Translations under genes and position numbers: made by a program
Shown here: positions 14,603-24,423 of the stretch, piece by piece
How positions within the stretch are numbered: position 1 is the first letter of the stretch
How the letters are laid out: each line of letters starts with the position of its first letter
Notes under the pieces: generated by a model
What the model was told of the DNA's origin: nothing
The model's database searches: none
Seen by the model: only the letters and a program-made list of their open reading frames with translations
NCBI GenBank assembly: GCA_016490735.1
Contig: JAEMWC010000131.1
Span: 701,001 to 765,000, forward strand
From: Pachyseris speciosa
Lineage: Eukaryota; Cnidaria; Anthozoa; Scleractinia; Pachyseridae
Direction of reading: 5' to 3'
Length of the DNA: 64,000 bases

Positions 14603-16230
14603 ATCTTTATTTCACCAAAAGATAAAAATATATCTCTTGAGTTTAAGTCTTAAGGAATCTCAGTGTTCCCTCACATTAACTTACCACTTGCTTCAAAGTG
14701 GCAGCAGTTGGTTTTCCTTCTGACCCATGAAACTGTGTTTCTTTCTTACCCCAGCCAACTGTGATTGGCTTCTCTGCAGGAGACAACATTGACAAAGACT
14801 GAAAATCTAATACCTTTAATTTCTTGGGTAAAAAAAAGTGTATTAATTAAAAACAATTTTAATGAAATTGAAAGTGTACATTATCCATTCAAGTAATAAT
14901 TTATTAATTTAAATATTTAGTATAAAATATTTAATATTTAGTATACCTTCACCAAATTCCTCTGAGTGAAAAGGGAACTCAGAAATTGGATCAAAATCTT
15001 TTGTCATCATTATAAGATTCTCTTCCCCTGTGGAGTAATGAGTGGTTGGTAGTTAACATTTTCTGTACTAAATAAATACAAAATGAAGTGGAAAGGTAGG
15101 AAGAATATGAGGATACCTGTCATGAAAACTACAAGTTCTTGGTCTGGACTCCATGCCATGCATCTAAACCCACTGTCAACACTGCCAACACATTCAATCT
15201 AGCAAGGAACCATGCCAGTCAGATGTCACTCAGACCAACCAGAATTGATTGAAATTCATATAAGATGAGAAATTATTTATAGTTCTCTGGTGTGAATTCT
15301 CTGGTATTTATAGTTCTCTGGTGTGAATTCAAGGTCTTGCTAGTTTTTCTTTATTTGCTCTTTTTCGTGAAGGTTCTTACATGTAGCTAACCTACAGAGA
15401 AATAGATAGACAAACTTAAGAAAGGAAAGTTGTCCTTTTCCATTTTGAGATAATTTTCCCTTGAAACGTGTCTCAAAAACTAAGACCTAAGATCAAAGAC
15501 TGAGGACCTGTTCAATCTTAAAACTAAATTTCAAACCCCTCCCATTCTCAAGACGTAATTAAGACTCCCTCCAAGACAAAAGCACTTGTTCATGGTTTAT
15601 AATGTATTTTCAATAGATACAAGTTTTCTTTCAGAGAGGGCATCTTACACCAATAGATTTCAAGCTGCTCTTGCCTGGTAAGTGACTGTATTCCACAGAA
15701 TCACATCTCCTTTGCCAGTAGCTACACACACAGATTCCAAGTCTGGCAAATGCTGTATTGCTATGACACAACCACTGCCATCTTTTGGTAAGTATCCATC
15801 TGTCACAAGCGAGACAGTGCTTACAACCTGTAGAGGGAGTATGCATCTGTTAAATGAAAAGATAACAACACAGAAATGGCCCAGACCCGGGGATTTAACT
15901 CATTTAGAAACCCAGAAACATACATATTTACCACATGCAGCAGGAATTTTAAATCATGGCAGGTAGTTGTACGTGTACCTGACCAACATGCAACTCAGTG
16001 AACAAGTCAGAGCTCAGTCATCCGAGGCATGCACACTATCCCTATTTCTATAAAGTTATTTTACTTAGTATATAGCAAACCTGTTGGCTGGATGGTTGGA
16101 AGCCAGTTATTCCTGAAGCATTGGCAGTGTAGATAACACCACATTCAGAATCCACTGTCAAACAGAACGGCGCGTCAACTCCATCCAGATCCAACACAGG
16201 AAAACTCCTCAGAAGTTCAAGATTCCTCAT
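19..16230 (-). CDS. ELP1: Elongator complex subunit 1 (IKAP), C-terminus beyond window
   Basis: ELP1 is the scaffold subunit of Elongator, which modifies wobble uridines of tRNA. The protein starts [10 protein letters not shown], and conserved blocks follow in family order: [97 protein letters not shown] and LSIAYGEHL. Coding exons (high to low): 16081-16230, 15675-15827, 15117-15198, 14947-15027, 14685-14773, 13538-13637, 13319-13409, 13025-13148, 12773-12875, 12538-12672, 10245-10340, 9831-10068, 9112-9285, 8198-8304, 7764-7867, 6547-6600, 6221-6323, 5507-5622, 5286-5359, 3730-3796, 2920-2999, 2448-2504, 1972-2058, 1780-1865, 1214-1368, 1015-1138, 595-692, 19-82. They total 2992 nt with consistent phase; the human protein has about 1332 residues. 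The WD40 part and much of the helical part are present. Intron 2 uses a GC donor. Confidence 0.96.
1505..1766. repeat. MITE-like element in ELP1 intron 24
   Basis: The sequence near 1508 (GGACAACCTCGTTCCCAGG) recurs inverted near 1744 (CCCTGGGAACGAGGTTGCC), giving terminal inverted repeats around a roughly 260 bp body with no credible coding capacity. Its right end lies only about 14 bases from the splice donor of ELP1 exon 24 (1780-1865). This is a non-autonomous DNA-transposon-like repeat; I cannot assign the family. Confidence 0.65.
2090..2315. repeat. Inverted repeats built from a TGATAGTCGA motif
   Basis: Multiple copies of TGATAGTCGATGATAGT and its complement ACTATCATCGACTATC alternate across about 220 bases of an ELP1 intron. 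They can fold into several long hairpins. The outer arms read AAACGGTGCATGATAGTCG on the left and CGACTATCTTGCGCCGTTT on the right, which looks like a small foldback MITE with internally repetitive arms. No coding potential is seen. Confidence 0.6.
3186..3620. repeat. MITE-like element with GC-rich ends in ELP1 intron 20
   Basis: The left end GATCCCCCGGGG, followed by a G-run and GATGTGCCGCTGG, is mirrored by CCAGCGGCACATACCCAGC and then CCCCGGGATC near 3616. The body repeats phrases such as ACTATAATGGGGT and TAGAATGGGGTCGCA. It is a non-autonomous repeat with imperfect terminal inversion and no coding potential. Confidence 0.6.
4090..4612. repeat. AT-rich MITE-like element in ELP1 intron 19
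   Basis: The left end carries TTAACGATGCAC followed by repeated AAATTAACGCGAA. The right end carries TTCGCGTTAATAAAGTGCATCGT, so the ends are inverted relative to one another. AATTAACGCGA occurs several times inside. No protein is encoded. Confidence 0.55.
6855..7761 (-). mobile_element. Non-LTR retrotransposon (LINE) 3' fragment in ELP1 intron 15
   Basis: On the minus strand an open stretch from 7761 to 7510 contains [31 protein letters not shown] and LKLCQAVQ, the typical region just after the reverse-transcriptase domain of CR1/RTE-like LINEs. Decayed sequence downstream still shows [17 protein letters not shown] and [14 protein letters not shown], the usual C-terminal tail. Stops interrupt the frame, so this is a dead, 5'-truncated copy. 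Its recognisable sequence begins within a few bases of the ELP1 exon 15 donor. Confidence 0.8.
8688..8955 (+). repeat. tRNA-derived SINE in ELP1 intron 13
   Basis: The head resembles a tRNA (GGATGGCCTAGCAGTAAGGGCGCTGGA, with an A-box-like TGGCCTAGCAGTAAGG and a B-box-like GGTTCAACTCC). It is followed by the tail phrase TTGTAAATAGCCAACTG and an (ATT)n 3' end. The same tail recurs at about 53030-53220 inside a CREC gene, which shows a dispersed family. Pol III SINE architecture is inferred. Confidence 0.72.
10555..11099. mobile_element. pogo/Tigger-like MITE with TA target duplication
   Basis: The element begins CAGTCAAACCTCAATTATCC and ends with the inverted form GATAATCGAGGTTCGACTG, and it is flanked on both sides by TA (10553-10554, 11100-11101). 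Additional internal copies of ATTATCCAGAC occur near each end. The CAGTnnAACCTCnATTATCC terminus and TA duplication are characteristic of Tc1/mariner-pogo (Tigger) elements. At 545 bp without an ORF it is non-autonomous. It lies in ELP1 intron 10 beside a LINE fragment. Confidence 0.82.
11110..12517 (-). mobile_element. LINE fragment with zf-RVT region in ELP1 intron 10
   Basis: Three consecutive minus-strand open stretches (12485-12081, 12084-11710 and 11759-11490) form a broken C-terminal LINE ORF2. The last contains [19 protein letters not shown] followed by a FW pair, the zf-RVT-type cysteine/histidine motif found after the reverse transcriptase of L1/Tx1-like LINEs. Frameshifts separate the pieces, so the copy is dead. 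It accounts for most of a 2.2 kb ELP1 intron. Confidence 0.78.
14563..14600. repeat. (GAT)n microsatellite
   Basis: About twelve perfect tandem copies of the trinucleotide TGA/GAT lie in an ELP1 intron (intron 5). No other function is suggested. Confidence 0.95.
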
Positions 16231-16744
16231 GACTTATTATTGTGCACTTGACGCAGCAGAAAAGCACGCTTTCGATCAACTGTTCCACGTGCACCCGAAG
16301 TCGACGTTTATATTTGGTTCAATACAGTTTCAAAGGAATCCCCCTATTTCAACTTAACCAAGTTGTAGATCATTAGGTTGTATTGCTCATAACAACTGAA
16401 AAATCTCTACAAAGGCAACTAATCCAGGACAAAACTCATCGAATAATCAGCTGAAAACACAGCTGAGCTGAGGACAACTGAAACAACGAGGCTCTCTTAT
16501 GGTAGGTACCGCTGATGAAAGAACGCAAGAGACTGGAACCCAGTACTGTGTACATTGCCCTGTACATTGTATATTTTAATGACTTTAATATTTGCTTACA
16601 AATAAAGCTTACTTTTTCAGCCTCGTTACAGTTATTTTGAAGACATTAAAAATTTATTTACTGTAAATGTCAAAATTGATCGGCTGAATAAAGCCCAAGT
16701 TCCGTGCGTCCGCCATTTTTGAAATTTCCTGTGCCCGCGAGTCA
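16231..16744. promoter_or_regulatory. ELP1-side half of a probable bidirectional promoter
   Basis: This stretch lies upstream of the ELP1 start codon and directly abuts the target duplication of the foldback element. It includes CCGCCATTTTTG near 16710, which resembles the YY1-type motif common in housekeeping promoters. The other flank, immediately before LRRC28, contains the inverted core ATGGCGG near 24352. Removing the inserted element would leave the ELP1 and LRRC28 start codons roughly 600 bases apart, head to head. Promoter function is inferred. Confidence 0.5.
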
Positions 16745-16819
16745 CGAGTTTCCGTAGGTACCTCATATATGATACCTTATAATGTACCGTTCTATATACT
16801 CATCTTACTTGTACCTTCT

Positions 16820-19195
16820 AATGCCTTTACTACTTGAGGTACATGGACTACTTGGGTTCTTGTGCTACTTGGGGTTCTTGTGCTACTTGAGGTTCTTGTG
16901 CTACTTGAGATTCTTGGACTAATTGAGTTTCTTGTGCTATTTGAAGTTCTTGGGCTACTTGAGCTACTTAAGCTACTTGAGTTTCTTGGGCTACTTGTGG
17001 TTCTTGGGCTTGAGGTTCTTGTACTACTTGAGTTTCTTGGGCTACTTGTGGTTCTTGGGCTACTTGAGCTTCTTAGACTAGAGGTTCTTGTGCTACTTGA
17101 GTTTCTTGGCTACTTGAAGTTCTTGGGCTCCTTGAGGTTCTTGGGCTACTTGAGGTACTTGGGCTACTTGAGGTTCTTGGGCTACTTGCGGTTCTTGAGC
17201 TACTTTAGGTTCTTAGGCTACTTGAGGTTCTTGGGGTACTTGAGGTTCTTGGGTACTTGAGCTACTTGGACTACTTGAGGTTCTTGGACTACTTAATGTT
17301 CTTGGGCTACTTGAAGTTCTTGTGCTACTTGAGTTTCTTGGGCTACTTGATTCTTGGGCTACTTGACGTTCTTGGGCTACTTGAGGTACTTGGGCTACTT
17401 GAGGTTCTTGGGCTACTTGAGTTTCTTGGGCTGCTTGAGGTTCTTGGCTACTTGAGTTTCTTGGGCTACTTGAGGTTCTTGGAGTCTTCTTGCATCACTT
17501 CGTTTTTTTTTCCTTTGGGTGGGGGAAGGGTGGATTGAGCGTATAAACAAAATATGTTTGACTAGAAGTAATGTTGGGTCGCTGTAAGAAAAATGAAATC
17601 ATATTTGAAGAGATTAATGGTAGCACAGTCTTATAGGAGCTAGTGCATGAGTACTTGAGGTTCTTGGCTACTTGATTCTTGGGCTACTTGACGTTCTTGG
17701 GTTACTTGAGGTACTTGGGCTACTTGAGGTTCTTGGGCTATTTGAGGTTCTTGGGCTACTTAGCTTGAGGTTCTTGGGCTACTTAGCTTGAGGTTCTTGG
17801 GCTACTTGAGGTTCTTGTGCTACTTGAGTTTCTTGGGCTACTTGCGGTACAGGGCTACTTGAGGTTCTTGGCTACCTGAGTTTCTTGGGCTACTTGAGGT
17901 TCTTGGGCTATTTGAGGTTCTTGGGCTACTTGAGGTTCTTGGGCTACTTGAGTTTCTTGGGCTACTTGCGGTACTTGGCTACTTGAGGTTCTTGGGCTAC
18001 CTGAGTTTCTTGGGCTACTTGAGGTTCTTGGGCTACTTGAGTTTCTTGGGCTACTTGAGCTTCTTGGGCTACTTGAGGTACTTGGGCTACTTGAGGTTCT
18101 TGTGCTACTTGAGTTTCTTGGGCTACTTGAGGTTCTGGGCTACTTGTGTTTCTTGGGCTACTTGAGCTTCTTGGGCTACTTGAGTTTCTTGGACTACTTG
18201 AGGTACTTGGGCTACTTGAGGTTCTTGTGCTACGTGAGTTTCTTGGACTACTTGTTGTTCTTGGGCTACTTTAGCTACTTGGAATACTTGAGGTACTTGG
18301 GATACTTGAGTTTCTTGGGCTACTTGAGGTTCTTCAGGGGCACCCAACGAGGCAAACCAGCCAAAAGCTGTAGAAAGGCATTTTCAAGTACGTTATGGTG
18401 TTTGAAGTCTGTTTAAAGTGATGTTTTGGTTAGCTAGAAAACTTTGATCTGTTCGGATTCCCTAGCTGAAATGTTAATTGCCCGAAAATTTAGGGAACTA
18501 AATCTTTCTTTGAGAAAATACTAGCTGAAATGAACTTTCTAGGGAACCTTTTTTTCTTTCCGAAAATGCTAGCTGACGTTTTTTACTCCCAAAAACAGCA
18601 ATAACGACCTTTCCGAAAACCTCAGGGGTTAAGATTGCCACATTACGAATCGTTTAGGCCACGTTTTACTTACGAAAATCCGAGTGCACTCTTTAATCGA
18701 CGCCGAAAGCCTTTGGCGAACTACCCTCCACCGAACAGATATCTACCGAAACTTATCGTTGGGTGCCCCTGGTTCTTGGGCTACTTGAGTTTCTTGTGCT
18801 ACTTGAGGTACTTGGGTTACTTGAGTTTCTTGGGCTACTTGTGGTTCTTGGACTACTTGAGCTACTTGGACTACTTGAGCTACTTGGACTACTTGAGGTA
18901 CTTAGGCTACTTGAGCTACTTGGACTACTTGAGGTTCTTGGGCTATTTGAGTTTCTTGGGCTACTTGAGGTTCTTGGGCTACTTGAGGCTCTTGGGCTAC
19001 TTGAGGTTCTTGGGCTACTTGAGTTTCTTGGGCTACGTGATTCCTGGGCTACTTGACGTTCTTGGGCTACTTGAGGTACTTGGGCTACTTGAGGTTCCTG
19101 GGCTACTTGAGGTACTTGGGCTACTTGAGTTTCTTGGGCTACTTGAGGTACTTGGGCTACTTGAGGTTCTTGTGCTACTTGAGTTTCTGTTCCGT
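16820..19195 (+). repeat. Left arm: 18-bp minisatellite (TTGGGCTACTTGAGGTTC)n
   Basis: The arm consists of tandem, slightly variant copies of an 18-base unit reading TTGGGCTACTTGAGGTTC, with frequent GTAC, GTTT and AGCT variants at the third-quarter position. The array is interrupted at about 17490-17650 by unique sequence and at 18335-18771 by a nested element. Because the unit is divisible by three, several frames stay open and mimic leucine-rich proteins (GYLRFL and similar). These are not credible genes. The same unit occurs inverted at 21.5-24.3 kb. Confidence 0.95.
18335..18771. mobile_element. Nested MITE-like insertion in the left foldback arm
   Basis: The 437-bp insert starts CAGGGGCACCCAACGA and ends with the perfect inverse TCGTTGGGTGCCCCTG. 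The 6-base GTTCTT lies on both sides (18329-18334 and 18772-18777), but that word is also part of the host 18-bp unit, so the target duplication is ambiguous. The interior has repeated CTAGCTGA words and no coding potential. It postdates the arm. Confidence 0.8.
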
Positions 19196-19875
19196 GTGTG
19201 TATTGGTCTCAAAAGTAGCACAGACTAAATATATCATATGATAGAGTTAAATTTCAAAAGAAAATAAGAAAAATTAGCCGTTGTGGTTCATGTTCTCCAA
19301 AATACGCAGAACTTTGTCATTTCACGTTGTTATCTGCAGAGGACAGCTACGAAATGTAACAAGATTTATAACGCATGTGTACAGCCATTGTGCTGCTAAT
19401 TAAAGCTTTTCTTTGGTGACGTTCTCGTTTACCGTTGCCGTCGTGGTTTGCTAAAGCTCCCTAATTAACTCCACCGAGGGCCTCTTCAAGGTTGATAAAT
19501 AAACCTCCTACGGTTTCTCTTGCAAGAATGGTATTAACATGATTCATGCTAGGTGTTAAAAATTTGTAAAACATGATTGGTGATTAATGTTAATAAAAGT
19601 CGCGGTAACGGGGGCGTGTCCAAGATTTCTCAACATTTTAGTTCTCCCACAGACGTTAACCATTTCCATGTCATTACCCACAGCTAAACCTTCAAGTTCT
19701 TAGTACATTCAATTTTGCTTGTATTGTTACACCCTCGATTTATACCTTCCAAGCGTAGCATCTTTGCCTATTACGTACTAGCTCAGTGCTGCAATTCTTC
19801 TATGCCGACTTCCAACCCTTTTTCTTGTACCCTATATTTCCGCTCAATTTGTGCTAAACCTTTACTGGGTGTGCT

Positions 19876-19908
<33 letters not shown>

Positions 19909-21514
19909 ATCATCATCATTGTTTTCATTTTATTTACTCAACACCCGCACTATCTGTGCTATCTTTCTCTATAATTGAACACAGCGTATTGATGGCTTTA
20001 GTCTTTTATTACAAAGATATGTTAGAAAATGTAACGATGCAAAGAACCCAGCAATTCTCCGCTTTTTCTTTGTTACCGAAAGTACCCAGTTAAATGCAAA
20101 GCATGCGCAGTTGCTCGAAAAATTGAGACCGATTGCTTTTGCAGAAACTTGCCGATTTCTAATGATCCAGTCATTAGAATTTCAAGAAATTTGGCAAAAA
20201 ATAGTTCAGAAACCACGTGAATGATCTATCACAACAAATCTGAATTTTGACATAGGGAATTTTTAATAGTACAGAACATGCAGTGAAAACGATTTACGGC
20301 GAATTACAAAAATCGTCTATGTCAAAATGTTATTAGAACAGTGTTGACAGAAGGGAGTTAATGTCAATTCGTAGTGGGCAAATGATGAAACAAATCTAAC
20401 GACTGGATTTTCTTAAGATAAACAACAACCATTCTATCAGCCCTACTTTTAACCGCCCCGTTGCCATGGCAACAGCACACACCTTAGCCAAAATGCGAGA
20501 ATAAACCCTTCTGTGGTTAACATTGACTCTTGCAAAAAACGGGCGCCAAAGCATAAGCAGTTTAAAAGTAATGGTGAATTAGGCATAGGCACCTGAAAAC
20601 TGTGTTCGGCCAACTTAATTAAGCTCTTTTAATAACTTCATCACAATCATTCGAGTTCATAAGAAGTTGGATGATTTCTGTGGTTGATTTCCTTTCAAAG
20701 TCAGGTATTATTTCATTGATTCTATTTAAGAATGTTCGCCTTTGTACAGAGTGTTTGCTACAATCTAATAAGAAATGCTTTTATTTTTCTACCTGATTTG
20801 ACTTGCATAATGGACATAATCGATTTTCTCTTGGAATATGATCATTCTGATATTTACCTAGTTCAATCATAACTTTGGATTGATTTTAGCATCCACGTTG
20901 CGAAATACTGAGAAAGGACGTTTAAACCGTTTTTCAATATCCAAGTTTGGATCTTGATAAGGTAATCAAATCATCTGCATGCAATAGATAATTTATTTTC
21001 GTTCCATTTGGGAGTACAAATGGATAAGACAGAGTGTTTTGGTGGCAAATTATATAGAGAGATGAAATAATAGGGGGTTTAGGATACATCCTTGATGTAC
21101 ACCTCGTGAGTATGAGAAAGATCGAAATTTGTTTTCAACGACTCTTATGGAACACGAGGTGTGGAACACGAGGACCTGCAGAAGAGTCTTTTATTTAGAT
21201 TGTAAAAATTCCCTCCTATGTTCACTTTGAGTAGCTTATAAAATAATCCCTCGAAAGCCTTAGGAAAATCAACGAAACAAGCACAGACTTTCTCTTTATG
21301 GTAGTGACAATATTTATCTATAAGGGTTCTTGGCGTAAAAACATGGTCTGCAGTGCAGATTTGAGGTACAAAGCCAATTTGCGAATTATGCAAAACCTTG
21401 TTCTCCGCAATATAAGTATAATCTTTGATTCAAAATAAAGCAGACCTGTTTTCCAAGACAACTAGAAATACATATGCCTCTATAGTTTATTGGATCACTC
21501 TGTCAGCTGATTTC
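19196..21514. other. Core of the foldback element
   Basis: This is the unique-sequence core between the inverted arms. It contains a (CATCGT)n/(CAT)n microsatellite near 19879-19920 and a decayed LINE in its right part. I see no transposase-like reading frame and no tRNA or other RNA gene. An autonomous foldback partner, if one exists, is therefore not encoded here. Confidence 0.6.
20600..21440 (-). mobile_element. Decayed LINE reverse transcriptase within the foldback core
   Basis: Read on the minus strand, 21393-21145 shows reverse-transcriptase motifs: QIGFVPQICTADHVFTPRTL, IDKYCHYHKEKVCACFVDF and KAFEGLFYKLLKVNIGGNF. Near 20960-20990 another frame gives LLHADDLITLS, a variant of the catalytic YADD box. 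Downstream come RLCPLCK and related zf-RVT remnants and a C-terminal tail. The frames are broken several times and the copy appears internally deleted. Confidence 0.72.
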
Positions 21515-24270
21515 AAGCAGCCCAAGTACCTCAAGAAGCCCAAGAATTTCAAGTAGCCCAAGTAGCCCAAGAACCTTAAGTAGTCCAAAAACCTCAAGTA
21601 GTCCAAGAACCTTCAGTAGCCAAAGAAAATCGAGTAGCCCAAGAGACTCAAGAAGCCCAAGAACCTCAAGTAGTCCAAGCACCTCAATTATCCAAAGAAA
21701 CTCAAGTTTCCCAAGAATCTCAACTAGCCCAAGAATCTCAAGTAACCCAAGAATCTCAAGTAGTCCGAGAACCCCAAGTAGCCCAAGAACCTCAAGTAGC
21801 CCAAGAACCTTAAGTAGTCCAAAAACCTCAAGTAGTCCAAGAACCTTCAGTAGCCAAAGAAAATCGAGTAGCCCAAGAGACTCAAGAAGCCCAAGAACCT
21901 CAAGTAGTCCAAGCACCTCAATTATCCAAAGAAACTCAAGTTTCCCAAGAATCTCAACTAGCCCAAGAATCTCAAGTAACCCAAGAATCTCAAGTAGTCC
22001 GAGAACCCCAAGTAGCCCAAGAACCTCAAGTAGCCAAAGAACCTTAAGTAGCCCAAGTACCTCAAGTAGCCCAAGAAACTCAAGTAGCCCAAGAACCTCA
22101 AGTAGCCCAAGAAACTCAAGTAACCCAAGAACCTCAACTAGCCCAAGTACCTCAACTAGCCCAAGAACCTCAAAAAGCTTAAGTACCTCAAGAAGCCCAA
22201 GAACCTCAAGTAGCCCAAGAACCCCAGGTAGCCCAAGAAACTCAAGTAGCCCAAGAAACCCAAGTACCTCCAGTAGCCCAAGAAGCTCAAGTAGCACACG
22301 AACCTCAAGTAGCCCAAGAACCTCAACTAGCCCAAGAAACTCAAGTAGCCCAAGTACCTCAAGTGGCCCAAGAAGTTCAAGTAGCCCAAGTACCTCAAGT
22401 AGCCCAAGAACCTCACGTAGCCTAAGAACCTCAAGTAGCTTAAGTACCTCAAGTAGCCCAAGAACCTCTAGTAGCCAAAGAACCCCAAGCAGTCCAAGTA
22501 TCTCAAGTAGCCCAAGAACATTAAGTAGTCCAAGAACCTGAAGTAGTACAAGTAGCTCAAGTAGTCCAAGTAGCTCAAGTAGCCCAAGAACCTCAAGAAG
22601 CCCAAGAACCTCAAGTAGCGTAAGAACCTCAAGTAGCCCAAGAAACTCAAGTAGCCCAAGAACCTCAAGTAGCCCAAGAAACTCAAGTAACCCAAGAACC
22701 TCAAGTAGCCCAAGAACCTCAAGTAGCCCAAGTACCTCAAGTAGCCCAAGTACCTCAAGTAACCCAAGAAACTCAAGTAGCCCAAGAACCTCAAGTAGCC
22801 CAAGAACCTCAGGTAACCCAAGAACCTCAAGTAGCCCAAGAACCTCAAGTAGCCCAAAAACCTCAAGTAGCCAAGAACCTCAAGTAGCCTAAGAACCTCA
22901 AGTAGCCCAAGTACCTCAAGTAGCTCAAGTAACCCAAGAAACTCAAGTAGCCCAAGAAACTCAAATAGCCCAAGAACCTCAAGTAGCCCAAGTACCTCAA
23001 GTAGCCCAAGAACCTCAAGTAGCCTAAGAACCTCAAGTAGCTTAAGTACCTCAGGTAGCCCAAGAACCTCAAGTAGCCCAAGAGCCCCAAGCAGTCCAAG
23101 TAGCTCAAGTAGCCCAAGAACATTAAGTGGTAGTAGTCTTTATTTTACTGATAAAATACATATCAAGTGTTACATGGATTATATATAGCTATTAAGTACT
23201 TAAAAATGCGCCAAATATGCATTAATTACCAATAGCTAAATTGTAATTAAAACTAAGTCTGTTAATAAAAGAATTCTTAAAACGCTCAGTATTACAAATC
23301 GGAAATGTAGGCTTGACTTGTCAAAGCTTAAGGGTAGCAGGGTTAATCCTAGGAAGGGAGTGATGTAAAGGATGACGTTCCCACTCGTTTAATTTCTTAA
23401 AAATACCTTTATCGGACTTTTCTAAGCAATTAATAATGGAAACAGGAGAGGACGTGTATCTTCGTTTATGACAACGATCAAGGAAACATTGTATGGTATT
23501 AAGTTCTGGTGGGGATGAACCATATACAGATATTCTATACATAAGCTTAGGCAAAAGTAGAGTGCTGAATAATTTATCCAACTCCGTCTGACAATACCCT
23601 TCCTTCCTTAGAGTTCTTAGAATATATAGACATTTATTAGCTGCGGCCAGCTTATTCTTGACATGAATACAGAACCTACAATTTTCCTGAAATGTAACCC
23701 CTAAAATACATAGTTCTGGATGTTGCGGGATATTCTTTACTGTCTCTAGTACATTATTGTAGCCTTTCTTTCGGAAAACTATTTGTTGACATTTAGAGAA
23801 ATTGCATAGTTACATACAGTAGTCCAATTACATAATTACATACAGTAGTCCAAGAACCTCAAGTAGTCCAAGTAGCTCAAGTAGTTCAAGTAGCTCAATT
23901 ACCCCAAGAACCTCAAGTAGCGTAAGAACCTCAAGTAACCCAAGAACCTCAAGTAGCCCAAGAACCTCAAGTAGCCCAAGAACCTCAAGTAGCGCAAGAA
24001 GCTCAAGTAGCCCAAGAAACTCACGTAGCCCAAGAACCTCAACTAGCCTAAGAATCATAAGTAGCCCAAGAAGCTCAAGTAGCACAAGAACCTCAAGTAG
24101 CCCAAGAACCACAACTAGCCCAAGAAACTCAAGTAGCTTAAGTGGCTCAAGTAGCCCAAGAACCTCAAATAGCACACGAAACTCAAATAGCAAAAGAAAC
24201 TCACGTAGTCCAAGAACCTCAAGTAGCACAAGAACCTCAAGTAGTCCATGTACCTCAAGTAGTAAAGGCA
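21515..24270 (-). repeat. Right arm: inverted 18-bp minisatellite
   Basis: Tandem copies of the complement unit (GAACCTCAAGTAGCCCAA) run from the core to the right terminus, interrupted by a LINE at about 23128-23845. Within 21571-22040 a block of thirteen units is repeated almost perfectly with an offset of 234 bases, a higher-order repeat. Open frames such as the 264-residue leucine-rich stretch at 22297-21503 arise from the repeat period and are not real proteins. Confidence 0.95.
23128..23845 (-). mobile_element. LINE 3' fragment nested in the right foldback arm
   Basis: The minus-strand frame carries LFSTLLLPKLMYRISVYGSS, ELNTIQCFLDRCHKRRY and HHSLPRINPATLKL, the C-terminal region of a cnidarian-type LINE ORF2. 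Upstream the frame continues with QHPELCILGVTFQ and KNKLAAANKCLYILRTLRK. A stop ends the frame at 23321, and the family tail (TERFKNSFINRL) is still readable after it, so this stop is probably a mutation. The host array resumes immediately on both sides. Confidence 0.8.
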
Positions 24271-24423
24271 TTAGAAGGTACAAGTAAGATGAGTATATAG
24301 AACGGTACATTATAAGGTATCATATATGAAGTACCTACCCGAGTTTCCAATATGGCGGAGCAGATTAGTGGATCTTGCAGCTCTCCTCATAATTTCACCA
24401 TTTTTCTCTCGTGACACTTATTA

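Larger units (their letters stand above)
16754..24339. mobile_element. Foldback-type transposon with minisatellite inverted arms
   Basis: The ends are inverted copies: GTAGGTACCTCATATATGAT at 16754 and, read on the minus strand from 24338, GTAGGTACTTCATATATGAT. The similarity continues for about 100 bases (for example ACCTTATAATGTACCGTTC and CTAATGCCTTTACTACTTGA in both). The 9-bp sequence CGAGTTTCC directly flanks the element at 16745-16753 and 24340-24348. Inside each end are long arrays of an 18-bp repeat in opposite orientation, around a 2.3 kb core without a recognisable transposase. Long inverted arms of short tandem repeats plus a 9-bp duplication match the described foldback (FB) architecture. 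Superfamily assignment is uncertain. Confidence 0.85.

Noticed and set aside
16830..19190. CRISPR-like array
   Set aside because: There are no unique spacers; the units are contiguous variants of one 18-bp sequence, in an animal genome.
21503..22297. A 264-codon leucine-rich ORF and other long ORFs in the 18-bp arrays
   Set aside because: The repeat unit is a multiple of three, so frames stay open automatically on both strands; the protein is just the minisatellite read in triplets.
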